A DNA stretch of 21,084 bases from Azohydromonas lata NBRC 102462 (lineage in GTDB: Bacteria > Pseudomonadota > Gammaproteobacteria > Burkholderiales > Burkholderiaceae_C): the NCBI GenBank assembly GCA_945878385.1, contig CAMCTE010000020.1, positions 1 through 21,084 on the forward strand. The letters run 5' to 3'. Shown here piece by piece: positions 13,604 to 21,084 of the stretch. A program made the position numbers and the translations under genes. The notes beneath the pieces were generated by a model that saw only the letters and a program-made list of their open reading frames with translations, was not told where the DNA came from and did not search any database. Numbering within the stretch: the first letter of the stretch is position 1; every line of letters starts with the position of its first letter.

Positions 13604-14611
13604 TTACTGCGCTTCGAGCTTGATCGACCGGGCGATGGCGCGGAAGCGGGCCGTCTGCGAGGCGTATTCCTTGTCGGCATCGGCCAGGCTGAGCATGGTG
13701 GGGATGCTGCCGCCGATCTTGGTCAGGCCCGCTTTGGCGTCGCCGTCACCCATCACGCTGGTGAGCGCCTTGTTGAGTTGCGACACCACGGCCTCCGGCG
13801 TGTCCTTGCGCACGAAGTAGCCGGTCCAGGTGTTGAAGCTGAAGTCCTTGATGGCCTTGCTGTCGTTGATGCTGGGGTACTTGGCCAGGAACGGTGCTTC
13901 CACCTTGCCCGAGGGCGCCAAGGTGGCCAGCACCTTCAGACGGCCCGCGTCGGCCAGGCCGATGGTCTGTTCGCCCACCACCAGGAAGGACACATCCACC
14001 GCATTGCCGCCCATGTCCTGCAGCAGCGGGGCCATGCCCTTGTAGGGGATGTGCACCATCTCGGCGCCAATCTTCTGCGCGAAGTGCGCGCCCAGCACAT
14101 GGTAGAACGAACCGATGCCCACGCTGCCGTAGGTCAGGGGCTTGCCGGCTGCGGCCGACTTCTTGGCCATCTCCACCAACTCATCCACGCTGTTCACATT
14201 CAGACCAGGGCGGGCCAGCACGGCCATCGGCCAGGTGCCGATCATCTGCACGAAACGGAAGTCTTCGGCCTTGTACTTCACGGCCTGCAGGGCCATGGGG
14301 GCCAGGATCAGTTCGTTGGGTGAGCCTTGGTACAGGTAGTGCCCGTCTGCGGGCGAGCCCAGCACCTTCTGCGCGCCAAGCGCGCCGCCGACACCGCCGA
14401 GGTTTTCGACGATGACCATCTGGCCGAGCGTCTTGTTCAAAGGGCGCTCAACGATGCGCGCGATGGCATCCGACAGGCCGCCCGCGGGGTACGGCACCAT
14501 CAGGTTCAAGGGTTTGTTGGACAGGCTTTGCGCCCAGGCGTTGCCGCACAAGAAGGCGGCAGCGGCGGCCAGGGCGAATGTGCGGCGGGTGGAACGGAAC
14601 GGGTGGGTCAT
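13604..14611 (-). CDS. Bug-family (tripartite tricarboxylate transporter) periplasmic substrate-binding protein
   Basis: A 335-residue exported protein with an N-terminal signal (RSTRRTFALAAAAAFLCGNAWAQS, cut after AWA near residue 27). The mature part follows the Bug/TctC pattern: LNLMVPYPAGGLSDAIARIVERPL, the G-G-V-G-G-ALGAQKVLGSPADGHYL loop, LTYGSVGIGSFYHVLGAHF, and VHIPYKGMAPLLQDMGGNAVDVSFL. It would capture an organic anion in the periplasm for a TctAB-type carrier. No TctA or TctB gene is in the window, so it is an orphan binding protein, as most Bug proteins are. AGGAG lies 6 bases upstream of the ATG. It heads the operon Bug-M20-dadA, divergent from a LysR gene across a 168-base regulatory gap. 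From context I infer that the ligand is an N-acyl amino acid or similar. Confidence 0.92.
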   Translation of the reverse strand: MTHPFRSTRRTFALAAAAAFLCGNAWAQSLSNKPLNLMVPYPAGGLSDAIARIVERPLNKTLGQMVIVENLGGVGGALGAQKVLGSPADGHYLYQGSPNELILAPMALQAVKYKAEDFRFVQMIGTWPMAVLARPGLNVNSVDELVEMAKKSAAAGKPLTYGSVGIGSFYHVLGAHFAQKIGAEMVHIPYKGMAPLLQDMGGNAVDVSFLVVGEQTIGLADAGRLKVLATLAPSGKVEAPFLAKYPSINDSKAIKDFSFNTWTGYFVRKDTPEAVVSQLNKALTSVMGDGDAKAGLTKIGGSIPTMLSLADADKEYASQTARFRAIARSIKLEAQ

Positions 14612-14703
14612 GAGGGTCTCCTACACGGTCGGGTGGTTCGGGTTTGAACTCCTGGCCAGCGTCTTTTGCGCTGGACATCGGGCATCGCGGCCTCTTGAGG
14701 GTG

Positions 14704-14733
14704 AATGTATGAACCTCACAGTGCACAGTCCAA
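14704..14733 (-). promoter_or_regulatory. Predicted sigma-70 promoter for the Bug-M20-dadA operon
   Basis: On the minus strand TTGGAC (14733-14728), an 18-base spacer and TACATT (14709-14704) form a fair housekeeping promoter about 95 bases upstream of the Bug ATG at 14611. The -35 box touches the TGCATT repeat cluster, so a regulator bound there could act on it directly. Confidence 0.4.
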
Positions 14734-14761
14734 TGCATTGTTTATTGCATTACGATGCATT
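14731..14761. promoter_or_regulatory. TGCATT repeat cluster, likely LysR-type operator
   Basis: TGCATT occurs three times within 28 bases, at 14734, 14746 and 14756, spaced 12 and 10 bases and so roughly on one face of the helix. The first copy is inside the perfect palindrome CAATGCATTG (14731-14740). The cluster is AT-rich in a GC-rich genome and lies just upstream of the LysR gene (14780) and next to the predicted promoter of the divergent operon. LysR proteins usually bind such divergent gaps. Binding by this regulator is inferred. Confidence 0.45.
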
Positions 14762-14779
14762 CGAATCATAGAAAAAGCG

Positions 14780-15682
14780 ATGACCCTGGTGCAACTTCGG
14801 CATTTCGTGGCCTTGGCGGAGGCGGGTTCCTTCAGCAAGGCCGCCACGCGGGTGTTCCTGACCCAACCGGCCCTCAGTCGCAGCATCCAGGCACTCGAGG
14901 ACGAGTGGGGCGCGGCGCTGTTTGACCGGGTGGGGCGCCGGATCGAGCTGACGCCCTATGGGCAGGAGGCTCTGCCAAAGGCGCAGCGACTGTTGGCCGA
15001 TGCGCAGGAGTTGCAGCGCACCGGGCGCGAGTTCACCTCTGCAGAGGCCGGAGCACTGCGCATCGGGCTGGGGTCCGGGCCCGGCGCCATGCTCATGGCG
15101 CCCCTGCTGCTGACCATGGCGCGCGAACATCCACAGCTGCACCTGGACATCGCGCGCAGCGGCACCGATCTGCTGGCGCAGGCGCTGCGCGAACGCCGGC
15201 TGGATGCGTTGGTGGTGGACGCCCGCTCGCTCAAGCCCGCAAGCGACCTCAAGACCGAGTTCCACCACGAAATGCGGGGCGCCTTCATGGTGCGACGCGG
15301 GCACCCCCTGACACGGCGCATGATGGGCGGCAAGGCACTCGGATTCGACATGCTGGCCCCCTATCCCATCGCATCCACACCCCTGAGCGATGAAGTGGCG
15401 CGCATCATGGTGGAGCGCTACGGGCCGGCTGCCAATCCTGGGGAGTGCGTGACCCTGCGCTGCGAAGAGATCTCCAGCCTGGTCGATGTGGCGCGTCACA
15501 GCGATGCGGTGCTCGTGGCGATCCGCGGCGCCGCGCCAGACCTCGTGGAACTGCGCATGCGGCCGGCCCTGCAAGCCACCGCGCGATTCGGGTTGGTGAC
15601 CCTGGCCGGACGAACGGAGCACCCCGCCCTGGCGGTGGTGCGGCGGGTGATGCGAGACCGGCTGCAGGACGCGCCGGCCTGA
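14780..15682 (+). CDS. LysR-family transcriptional regulator
   Basis: A 300-residue regulator. The N-terminal winged helix-turn-helix reads MTLVQLRHFVALAEAGSFSKAA, then VFLTQPALSRSIQALEDEWG and ALFDRVGRRIELTPYGQE, which is standard LysR sequence. The effector domain (about 90-295) includes LRIGLGSGPGAM, RRLDALVVDARSL and DLVELRMRPAL. I chose ATG 14780 because the family begins at M-x-L-x-Q-L-R; the longer start at 14705 would add 25 unrelated residues and run through the TGCATT operator cluster. It is transcribed away from the Bug-M20-dadA operon, the usual arrangement for a LysR gene and its target. The Bug-matB operon lies 135 bases downstream on the same strand, so it could also be a target. 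The effector is unknown. Confidence 0.93.
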   Translation: MTLVQLRHFVALAEAGSFSKAATRVFLTQPALSRSIQALEDEWGAALFDRVGRRIELTPYGQEALPKAQRLLADAQELQRTGREFTSAEAGALRIGLGSGPGAMLMAPLLLTMAREHPQLHLDIARSGTDLLAQALRERRLDALVVDARSLKPASDLKTEFHHEMRGAFMVRRGHPLTRRMMGGKALGFDMLAPYPIASTPLSDEVARIMVERYGPAANPGECVTLRCEEISSLVDVARHSDAVLVAIRGAAPDLVELRMRPALQATARFGLVTLAGRTEHPALAVVRRVMRDRLQDAPA

Positions 15683-15817
15683 GGAGGTTGGGCGGCGGCG
15701 CCTGCGGGCTTCCCACCACCACGGCCGCCCCCCAGGCAAACCCCATCCAAACCCCGTTCAAAGGACATTGCGTATCCCCCACAATCCCGGCGATTCAGAT
15801 TCCCAAATGAGACAGCC

Positions 15818-16801
15818 ATGCGTTCCATCACACGCCGGTCGGTGTTGGCGGGGCTCACCGCCGCCGCACTTGCAGTTCCCTGCCTGAATGTCTGGGCCCA
15901 ATCCTGGCCCGCCAAGCCGGTCACGATCGTGGTGCCCTTCCCGCCGGGCGGAGGCACCGACGCCTTCGCGCGCCCCCTGTTCGCGGCCATGACCAAGAAC
16001 GCGGGCAGGCAGTTTCTGATCGACAACAAGGGCGGCGCCGGCGGCACCCTGGGCGCAGGCATCGCAGCGCGTGCGGCACCCGATGGCTACACCTTCTTCA
16101 TGGGCGCCGTGCACCATGCCATCGCTCCTTCGATGTACCCGAAGCTGGACTACAACATCGAAACCGATTTCGTGCCGGTGGGCCTGATTTCCAGCGTGCC
16201 GCAGGTGATCGTGGTGAACCCGGCCAAGGTGCAGGCCAACAACCTGCCCGAGTTCCTGGCCTTCGTGCGCAAGAACCCGGGCAAACTGAATTACGGCTCG
16301 GCCGGCAACGGCACTTCGCACCATCTGGCCGGCGAGTTGTTCAAGTTGCAGAGCAAGACCTTCATCACCCACATCCCCTACCGTGGTGCAGGCCCTGCGC
16401 TGCAGGACCTGATTGCCGGGCAGGTGGATGTGATGTTCGACGGACTGGGTTCCAGCGCCGCACACATCAAGGGCGGCCGCATCAAGGCCTTGGCCGTGGC
16501 GGGCGACAAGCCGGCGCCGGGCTTCCCCAATGTGCCGCCGGCCAAGGACGGCGGCATGCCGCAGTACCAAGTGGCCACCTGGTACGGCCTGTGGGCCCCC
16601 AAGGGCACGCCCGCCGATGTGATTGCCGCCATGCAGGCGGAGATGCGCAAGGCGCTGGAATCACCCGAGATCCGTACCAGCTGGACCGGCTTGGGCACCG
16701 AAACGCCCAACCTCTACGGCGAGGCCTTCGGCCGCTTCGTGTCCGGTGAAATCAAGCGCTGGGCCGAGGTGGTGAAGGCCTCGGGCGCGAAGCTCGACTG
16801 A
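15818..16801 (+). CDS. Bug-family periplasmic substrate-binding protein, probably for a dicarboxylate
   Basis: A 327-residue exported protein with a signal sequence (MRSITRRSVLAGL... ending near AWAQS-type NVWAQS, residues 1-28). The mature protein has the Bug/TctC blocks PVTIVVPFPPGGGTDAFARPL, FLIDNKGGAGGTLGAGIAA, PDGYTFFMGAVHHAIAPSMY, LNYGSAGNGTSHHLAGELF and ITHIPYRGAGPALQDLIAGQVDVMFDGL. It would bind a carboxylate in the periplasm; no TctAB carrier is present. ATG 15818 follows GAGAC. The malonyl-CoA synthetase gene begins one base after its stop, so they form one operon, and from that I infer malonate or methylmalonate as ligand. It is only distantly similar to the other Bug protein at 13604-14611. 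Confidence 0.92.
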   Translation: MRSITRRSVLAGLTAAALAVPCLNVWAQSWPAKPVTIVVPFPPGGGTDAFARPLFAAMTKNAGRQFLIDNKGGAGGTLGAGIAARAAPDGYTFFMGAVHHAIAPSMYPKLDYNIETDFVPVGLISSVPQVIVVNPAKVQANNLPEFLAFVRKNPGKLNYGSAGNGTSHHLAGELFKLQSKTFITHIPYRGAGPALQDLIAGQVDVMFDGLGSSAAHIKGGRIKALAVAGDKPAPGFPNVPPAKDGGMPQYQVATWYGLWAPKGTPADVIAAMQAEMRKALESPEIRTSWTGLGTETPNLYGEAFGRFVSGEIKRWAEVVKASGAKLD

Positions 16802-16802
16802 G

Positions 16803-18350
16803 ATGAACCAGAACCTGTATGCCGCGCTGCGCGCGGGCTTTCCCGCCGACCTGGATGCCGTGGCAGTGGAGACTGCCGATGCGCCAGCGGGGCAGCCTTT
16901 CGCACCTCTGCTCTACACCTGGGGCGATCTGGACCGGGCCAGCGCCCGCATCGCCAACCTGCTGGAATTCCTGGAATTGCCCGCGCAATCGCGCATTGCG
17001 GTGCAGGTGGACAAGAGCGTGGAAAACCTGATCCTGTACCTGGCGGTACTGCGCTCGGGCCATGTGTACCTGCCGCTGAACAACGCCTACCAGGCCGCGG
17101 AAATCGAGTATTTCATCGGCAATGCCGAGCCCGCCGTGGTGGTGTGCTCACCGAAAAATTTCGGCTGGATCAGCAAGGTGGCCTTCCTCAAGGGCACGCA
17201 GCATGTGTTCACCCTGGGCGAGGACCGCAGCGGCACCCTGCTGGAGCGCGCGGCGCCCCACTCCGACGAACACACCGTTGCCCCGCGCGCGGCCGATGAT
17301 TTGGCTGCCATCCTGTACACCAGCGGCACCACCGGGCGCAGCAAGGGTGCGATGTTGACGCATGGCAACCTGTTGAGCAATGCGCAGGTGCTGCAGCGCT
17401 ACTGGGGATGGAAGGCCGGCGATGTGCTCATCCACGCCTTGCCCATCTTCCATGTGCACGGGCTGTTCGTGGCCTCGCATGGCGCGCTGCTCAACGGCTC
17501 GAAGATGATCTGGTTCTCGCGCTACGAGCCCAAGGCGACGATTGCACGGATGGCCGAGGCCACCGTATTCATGGGTGTGCCCACGCTGTATGTGCGCATG
17601 CTGGGTGAATCGTCCTTGAACCGGGCAGCCTGCTCGAAGATGCGCCTGTTCATCAGCGGCTCGGCGCCCCTGCTGACCGAAACCTTCCAGGCCTGGAAGG
17701 AGCGCACCGGGCACACCATCCTGGAACGCTACGGCATGAGCGAAACCGTGATGCTGACCTCCAACCCCTACCACCCCAAGGACGGCGAACGCAAGGGCGG
17801 CACGGTGGGCTTTGCGCTGCCCGGCGTGGGCGTGCGGGTGCGCGACGACCAAGGGGCCGAGTGCCCGCGCGGCGAGATCGGTGGCATCGAAGTGAAGGGC
17901 CCCAATGTATTCGCGGGCTATTGGCGGATGCCGGAGAAGACGCGTGAAGAGTTCACCTCAGACGGCTGGTTCAAGACCGGCGATGTGGGGGTGATCGACA
18001 AGACGGGCCGCGTGACCATCGTGGGCCGCAGCAAGGACCTCATCATCAGCGGTGGCTACAACGTGTATCCGGCTGAGATCGAAGGCGTGATCAACGACAT
18101 GAGCGGCGTGGCCGAAAGCGCGGTGGTGGGCGTGCCGCACCCGGACTTCGGTGAAGCGGTGGTGGCGGTGGTCATTGCACAGCCCGGCGCCACGCTGAAT
18201 GCGGACTCGATCATCTCAACCCTGAAGGCGCGGATTGCGAACTTCAAGGTGCCCAAACGGGTGTTCGTTCAAAGCGAACTGCCGCGAAACGCGATGGGCA
18301 AGGTGCAGAAGAACCTCTTGCGGGAGGCCCACCAGGGGCTGTTCGCCTGA
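16803..18350 (+). CDS. matB: Malonyl-CoA synthetase (malonate--CoA ligase), MatB type
   Basis: A 515-residue acyl-adenylate-forming enzyme that joins malonate (often also methylmalonate) to CoA using ATP. Motifs are the P-loop ILYTSGTTGRSKGAMLTHGN (near 170-189), LPIFHVHGLFVA, FISGSAPLL, ERTGHTILERYGMSETVML followed by TSNPY, and GERKGGTVGFALPGVGV. The C-terminal domain has DGWFKTGDVGVID, GRSKDLIISGGYNVYPAEIE and RNAMGKVQKNLL with the catalytic Lys at 500. The 'ILERYGM(S/T)ET.M..SNPY...RK.GTVG' block separates MatB from acetate and fatty acid ligases. Length is typical. No malonyl-CoA decarboxylase (MatA) gene is in view, so malonyl-CoA must be used by fatty acid synthesis or a decarboxylase elsewhere. 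The gene is joined to a Bug gene upstream and ends in a strong terminator. A broader acyl-CoA ligase role is less likely but possible. Confidence 0.9.
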   Translation: MNQNLYAALRAGFPADLDAVAVETADAPAGQPFAPLLYTWGDLDRASARIANLLEFLELPAQSRIAVQVDKSVENLILYLAVLRSGHVYLPLNNAYQAAEIEYFIGNAEPAVVVCSPKNFGWISKVAFLKGTQHVFTLGEDRSGTLLERAAPHSDEHTVAPRAADDLAAILYTSGTTGRSKGAMLTHGNLLSNAQVLQRYWGWKAGDVLIHALPIFHVHGLFVASHGALLNGSKMIWFSRYEPKATIARMAEATVFMGVPTLYVRMLGESSLNRAACSKMRLFISGSAPLLTETFQAWKERTGHTILERYGMSETVMLTSNPYHPKDGERKGGTVGFALPGVGVRVRDDQGAECPRGEIGGIEVKGPNVFAGYWRMPEKTREEFTSDGWFKTGDVGVIDKTGRVTIVGRSKDLIISGGYNVYPAEIEGVINDMSGVAESAVVGVPHPDFGEAVVAVVIAQPGATLNADSIISTLKARIANFKVPKRVFVQSELPRNAMGKVQKNLLREAHQGLFA

Positions 18351-18352
18351 GC

Positions 18353-18390
18353 GGTCACCGGCAACCCAGGCGTTGCCGGTGACCTCGTTT
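18353..18390 (+). terminator. Intrinsic terminator of the Bug-matB operon
   Basis: GGTCACCGGCAAC (18353-18365) pairs perfectly over 13 bases with GTTGCCGGTGACC (18372-18384) around the loop CCAGGC. It starts 2 bases after the matB stop and is followed by TCGTTTCTT. The T-rich side is only on the plus strand, so it serves matB rather than the converging cphA gene, which ends at 18393. Confidence 0.85.
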
Positions 18391-18392
18391 CT

Positions 18393-20987
18393 TCAACCCC
18401 GACACTGCTCCTCGAGGTAGGCCACAGCCTGTTCCACCTGGTCCACCAGGATCAGGCACTGGTCACCGCCGCGCAGCAGAGACAGCGCGGCGTCGATAGC
18501 CACGAACTCGCCGCGGATTTCTTCGATGTGCGTGGTGCGTGCCGCACCCTGCAGGCCCTGGCGCATGATCTTGACCACCTCCCAGTCGGCGCGGCCGCGC
18601 TGGCATTGGTCTTCGTAGAGGATCACATGATCGAATGAGGAGCCCAGGATGCGGGTCTGCTCGCGCAGGTCGTCGTCACGCCGGTCACCCGCGCCGCTGA
18701 TGACGACCGTGCGCTTGCCGCCTTCGGCAATCGGCAGGGCGTTGAAGGCCTGCACCAGGGCGTTGATGGCGTCGGGGTTGTGGCCGTAATCCGCCACCAG
18801 CGTGGCGCCCCGGTAGTCCATCATGTTGAACCGGCCGGGCGCGTTGTCGGCGTCGTTGACGAAGGACGACACGCCCTTGGCAATGTCGGCCCAGGGCATG
18901 TTCAGGCCCCAGCAGGCGGCCACGGCGGCCAGGGTGTTTTCCACCTGGAAGCCGATGGCGCCGCCATGCGTGATGGGCACAGAAGACAGCGGCAGCCGGT
19001 ACTGCACCTTGCCCTCCACCGCAACCACCTCACCCTTTTCCACGAACACGACCCGTCGGCCCCGCGCGCGGTGGGAGGCGATGCGCGGGTGGTGCGAATC
19101 ACGCGCGAAATAGATGACCTGGCCGGGGCATTCGTCTGCCATGGCCGCCACCAGCGGGTCGGCCGCGTTGAGCACCGCGTAACCGCTGGGCGCCACATTC
19201 TGGACAATCACCTTCTTCACGCGGGCGATGCCTTCGACCGTGTGGATGTGGTTCAGGCCCAAATGGTCGCCCGTGCCCACATTGGTGACCACGGCCACCG
19301 AGCAGCGGTCAAAGCCCAGGCCTTCACGAAGGATGCCACCGCGTGCACATTCCAGCACCGCCGCCTGTACCTGCGGGTGCGACAGCACATTGCGCGCGCT
19401 GCGGGGGCCGCTGCAGTCACCGCTGTCGGTTTGCCTTCCGCCCACATACACGCCGTCGGTGTTGGTCATGCCCACGGTAAGGCCCTGCGAGGCCAGCACA
19501 TGCGCAATCATGCGGGTGGTGGTGGTCTTGCCGTTCACGCCGGTGACGGCCACCAGCGGAATGCGGCCATCGTCGCCCGGCTTGTAGAGCTCGGAAACGA
19601 TGGGGTTGCCAATGTCGCGGCCCTTGCCATAGGAAGGGTTGAGGTGCATGCGCAAGCCCGGCGCTGCGTTCACTTCGACGATCCCGCCGGATTGGTCTTC
19701 CAGCGGGCGCTGCACGGTTTCACACACCACATCCACGCCGCACACATGCAGGCCGACCATGCGCGCGGCATCCACCGCACGAGCCGCCACTTCCGGGTGC
19801 ACATCGTCGGTGACATCGGTGGCACTGCCGCCGGTGGACAGATTCGCGTTGTTGCGCAGCACCACGCGCCGCCCTTTTTCGGGCACGGATTCGGGCGTCA
19901 GGTCCTGCTGCACCAGGCGGGCCTTGGCAATGTCATCGAAACGGATCTTGGTGAGCGATGTGGCATGGCCACTGCCTCGGCGCGGGTCGGCATTGACGAT
20001 GTCCACCAGTTCGCGCACCGTGTGCCGGCCATCGCCAATCACGAAGGGCGGGTCGCGCCGTGCTGCGGCCACCAGCCGGTCACCCACCACCAGCAGGCGG
20101 AAATCGCTGCCCGGCAGGAACTTTTCAACCAGCACATCGCCGATGTCGGCCGCAGTAGCGAAAGCGGCATCGAGTTGTTCGCGCGTGGTGATGTTGACGG
20201 TGACGCCACGGCCCTGGCTGCCGTCTTGCGGCTTGACCACCACCGGCAGGCCAATGCGCTGGGCCACGGCCCAGGCCTCGTCGGCCGTGGCCGCCGGCGC
20301 GCCGATGGGCACAGGCACAGCCGCCGACTGCAGCAGGTGCTTGGTGAGGTCTTTGTCTTGCGCGATGGCTTCAGCCACCGCGCTGGTGTTGTCCACTTCG
20401 GCAGCCTGAATACGGCGCTGTTTGTGGCCCCAGCCGAACTGCACGAGGCTGCCGGTGGTCAGGCGCCTGAAAGGGATGCCGCGGGCCACGCCCGCGGAGA
20501 CGATGGCGCCGGTGCTGGGGCCCAGGCGCAGGTCTTCGTCCAGTTCGCGCAATTCGGCGGCGCAGGCCACGCCATCGAGGTTGGCTGCTTCGGCCGGTGC
20601 CGTGTCGGGAGACCAGGCCGCCTGCAGGATCAACAGCACCATGTCCAAGGCACGGCGGGCCACATCTTCTTCGGTGTACTCCACCACCACCAGGTACACG
20701 CCGGCTTCAGCCGTGGCTTCGGTGTGGCTGAAGGTGACCGGGCAGCCCGCGGCTGCCTGCAGGGCCAACAGAGTGGATTCCAAGGCATGGGCCAGCGCGA
20801 TGGCGCCACGGCGCGTGGGCGTGCGCAGGGTGCCCAAGCCCGGGCACAGCGCGCGCAGGCGGTCTTCGAAACCCGCATGGCCATCGACCGAGCGTTCATC
20901 GGGTTCGCAGCGAACCTCCATCTCCAGCGCCGTGTGGCGGCTCCAGAAATTGGGGCCACGCAGGGCCCGGGTACGGATCATTTCCAT
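18393..20987 (-). CDS. cphA: Cyanophycin synthetase
   Basis: An 864-residue ATP-dependent ligase that builds cyanophycin, a nitrogen-storage polymer of an aspartate backbone with arginine side chains. The N-terminal domain begins MEMIRTRALRGPNFWSRHTALE, a typical CphA opening. The ATP-grasp domain (about 210-470) has IAQDKDLTKHLLQSAAVPVP, PVVVKPQDGSQGRGV, DIGDVLVEKFLPGSDFRLL and IVEVNAAPGLRMHLNPS. The Mur-ligase domain follows, with P-loop VAVTGVNGKTTTTRMIAHVL (near 479), TNTDGVYVGGRQTDSGDCSG, AVLECARGGILREGLGFD, DNAPGRFN and VADYGHNPDAINAL. I chose ATG 20987 rather than the TTG at 21005 because family members start at MEV/MEM-x-R-x-R-ALRGPN. The upstream gene ends 10 bases before this ATG, so translation is probably coupled. 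No cyanophycinase gene is in the window. Confidence 0.95.
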   Translation of the reverse strand: MEMIRTRALRGPNFWSRHTALEMEVRCEPDERSVDGHAGFEDRLRALCPGLGTLRTPTRRGAIALAHALESTLLALQAAAGCPVTFSHTEATAEAGVYLVVVEYTEEDVARRALDMVLLILQAAWSPDTAPAEAANLDGVACAAELRELDEDLRLGPSTGAIVSAGVARGIPFRRLTTGSLVQFGWGHKQRRIQAAEVDNTSAVAEAIAQDKDLTKHLLQSAAVPVPIGAPAATADEAWAVAQRIGLPVVVKPQDGSQGRGVTVNITTREQLDAAFATAADIGDVLVEKFLPGSDFRLLVVGDRLVAAARRDPPFVIGDGRHTVRELVDIVNADPRRGSGHATSLTKIRFDDIAKARLVQQDLTPESVPEKGRRVVLRNNANLSTGGSATDVTDDVHPEVAARAVDAARMVGLHVCGVDVVCETVQRPLEDQSGGIVEVNAAPGLRMHLNPSYGKGRDIGNPIVSELYKPGDDGRIPLVAVTGVNGKTTTTRMIAHVLASQGLTVGMTNTDGVYVGGRQTDSGDCSGPRSARNVLSHPQVQAAVLECARGGILREGLGFDRCSVAVVTNVGTGDHLGLNHIHTVEGIARVKKVIVQNVAPSGYAVLNAADPLVAAMADECPGQVIYFARDSHHPRIASHRARGRRVVFVEKGEVVAVEGKVQYRLPLSSVPITHGGAIGFQVENTLAAVAACWGLNMPWADIAKGVSSFVNDADNAPGRFNMMDYRGATLVADYGHNPDAINALVQAFNALPIAEGGKRTVVISGAGDRRDDDLREQTRILGSSFDHVILYEDQCQRGRADWEVVKIMRQGLQGAARTTHIEEIRGEFVAIDAALSLLRGGDQCLILVDQVEQAVAYLEEQCRG

Positions 20988-20997
20988 GTTGTGCAGT

Positions 20998-21084
20998 TCA
21001 GGCAATCACGCTTTGGTCGGGGCGCAGTTCGGGGCGGCGCAGTTCGAAGGTCTCCAGGCCCGCCACGATGAGTTCGGGCGAGAG
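20998..21084 (-). CDS. C-terminal 28 residues of an upstream operon gene, probably a second cyanophycin synthetase (CphA')
   Basis: Reading inward from the window edge on the minus strand, the frame is open for 28 codons, begins LSPELIVAGLETFELRRPEL and ends in TGA (20998-21000). It ends 10 bases before the cphA ATG. 'L..ELIVAGLETF' resembles the helix in Mur-ligase-type domains (compare DIAKGVSSF in the cphA product here). Many Burkholderiales carry two adjacent cyanophycin synthetase genes, for example in Cupriavidus necator. Identity is therefore inferred mainly from context; the visible part is too short to be sure. Confidence 0.5.
   Translation of the reverse strand, partial: LSPELIVAGLETFELRRPELRPDQSVIA

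Noticed and set aside
15683..15817. Terminator or strong promoter between lysR and the second Bug gene
   Set aside because: GGGCGG and CCGCCC can pair loosely across the gap, but the stem is short and has no T run, and no convincing -35/-10 pair is visible. I left the 135-base gap unassigned.
18780..21071. 763-codon open frame on the plus strand
   Set aside because: It is antisense to cphA, with His/Arg/Gly-rich low-complexity sequence. This is a codon-bias artefact.

Overview
The window is GC-rich (roughly 65% by eye) and densely coded. It looks like a chromosomal segment of a betaproteobacterium of the order Burkholderiales, most likely Comamonadaceae. The reasons are the two Bug-type substrate-binding proteins, a ccsB-msrP-msrQ order, a double-length UvrA, a cyanophycin synthetase with what looks like a second one directly upstream, and a GGGGTC...GATTTTTTC palindrome of a kind I recall from this group. 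I see no rRNA, tRNA, CRISPR array, transposase, phage gene or replication origin.

Layout. Positions 1-189 are the end of a system II cytochrome c biogenesis gene (ccsB/resC-like). Positions 256-1919 hold msrP-msrQ, the periplasmic methionine sulfoxide reductase and its membrane haem partner. They converge on, and overlap by 29 bp, an ECF sigma factor and NrsF-type anti-sigma pair (1891-3077, minus strand). A small lipoprotein gene follows at 3252-3746 (minus). A 1906-residue tandem UvrA fills 3760-9480 (minus). A secreted catalase-family haem protein lies at 9771-10820 (plus). A 189-bp inverted-repeat structure (10853-11041) separates it from a minus-strand catabolic operon of Bug, M20 amidohydrolase and DadA-like dehydrogenase (14611 down to 11035). 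A LysR regulator diverges from that operon (14780-15682, plus). Next come a second Bug gene tightly joined to a malonyl-CoA synthetase gene (15818-18350, plus), a strong terminator, and cyanophycin synthetase (18393-20987, minus) preceded in its operon by the tail of another gene running off the window.

How the genes work together. The most interesting signal is a probable small stress regulon. The regions upstream of msrPQ, of the sigma/nrsF pair and of the catalase-like gene each carry a G(A/T)AACC box followed 16-17 bases later by CGT(A/T), the form expected of an ECF promoter. The anti-sigma keeps two cysteines (130 and 180) that I place on the outer side of the membrane. This suggests that an envelope oxidant, such as hypochlorite or another thiol- or methionine-oxidising agent, releases the sigma factor. 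It would then switch on repair of oxidised periplasmic methionines and a secreted haem protein. That haem protein keeps the haem-ligand Arg/Tyr pair but has Gly where catalases have the distal His. Separately, the Bug/M20/DadA operon reads as uptake, deacylation and oxidative deamination of an N-acyl amino acid, and the Bug/MatB pair as use of a malonate-type dicarboxylate.

The tandem UvrA carries an in-frame palindromic REP-like insertion exactly at the joint between its two halves. All functional statements come from reading motifs by eye; no database search was run.
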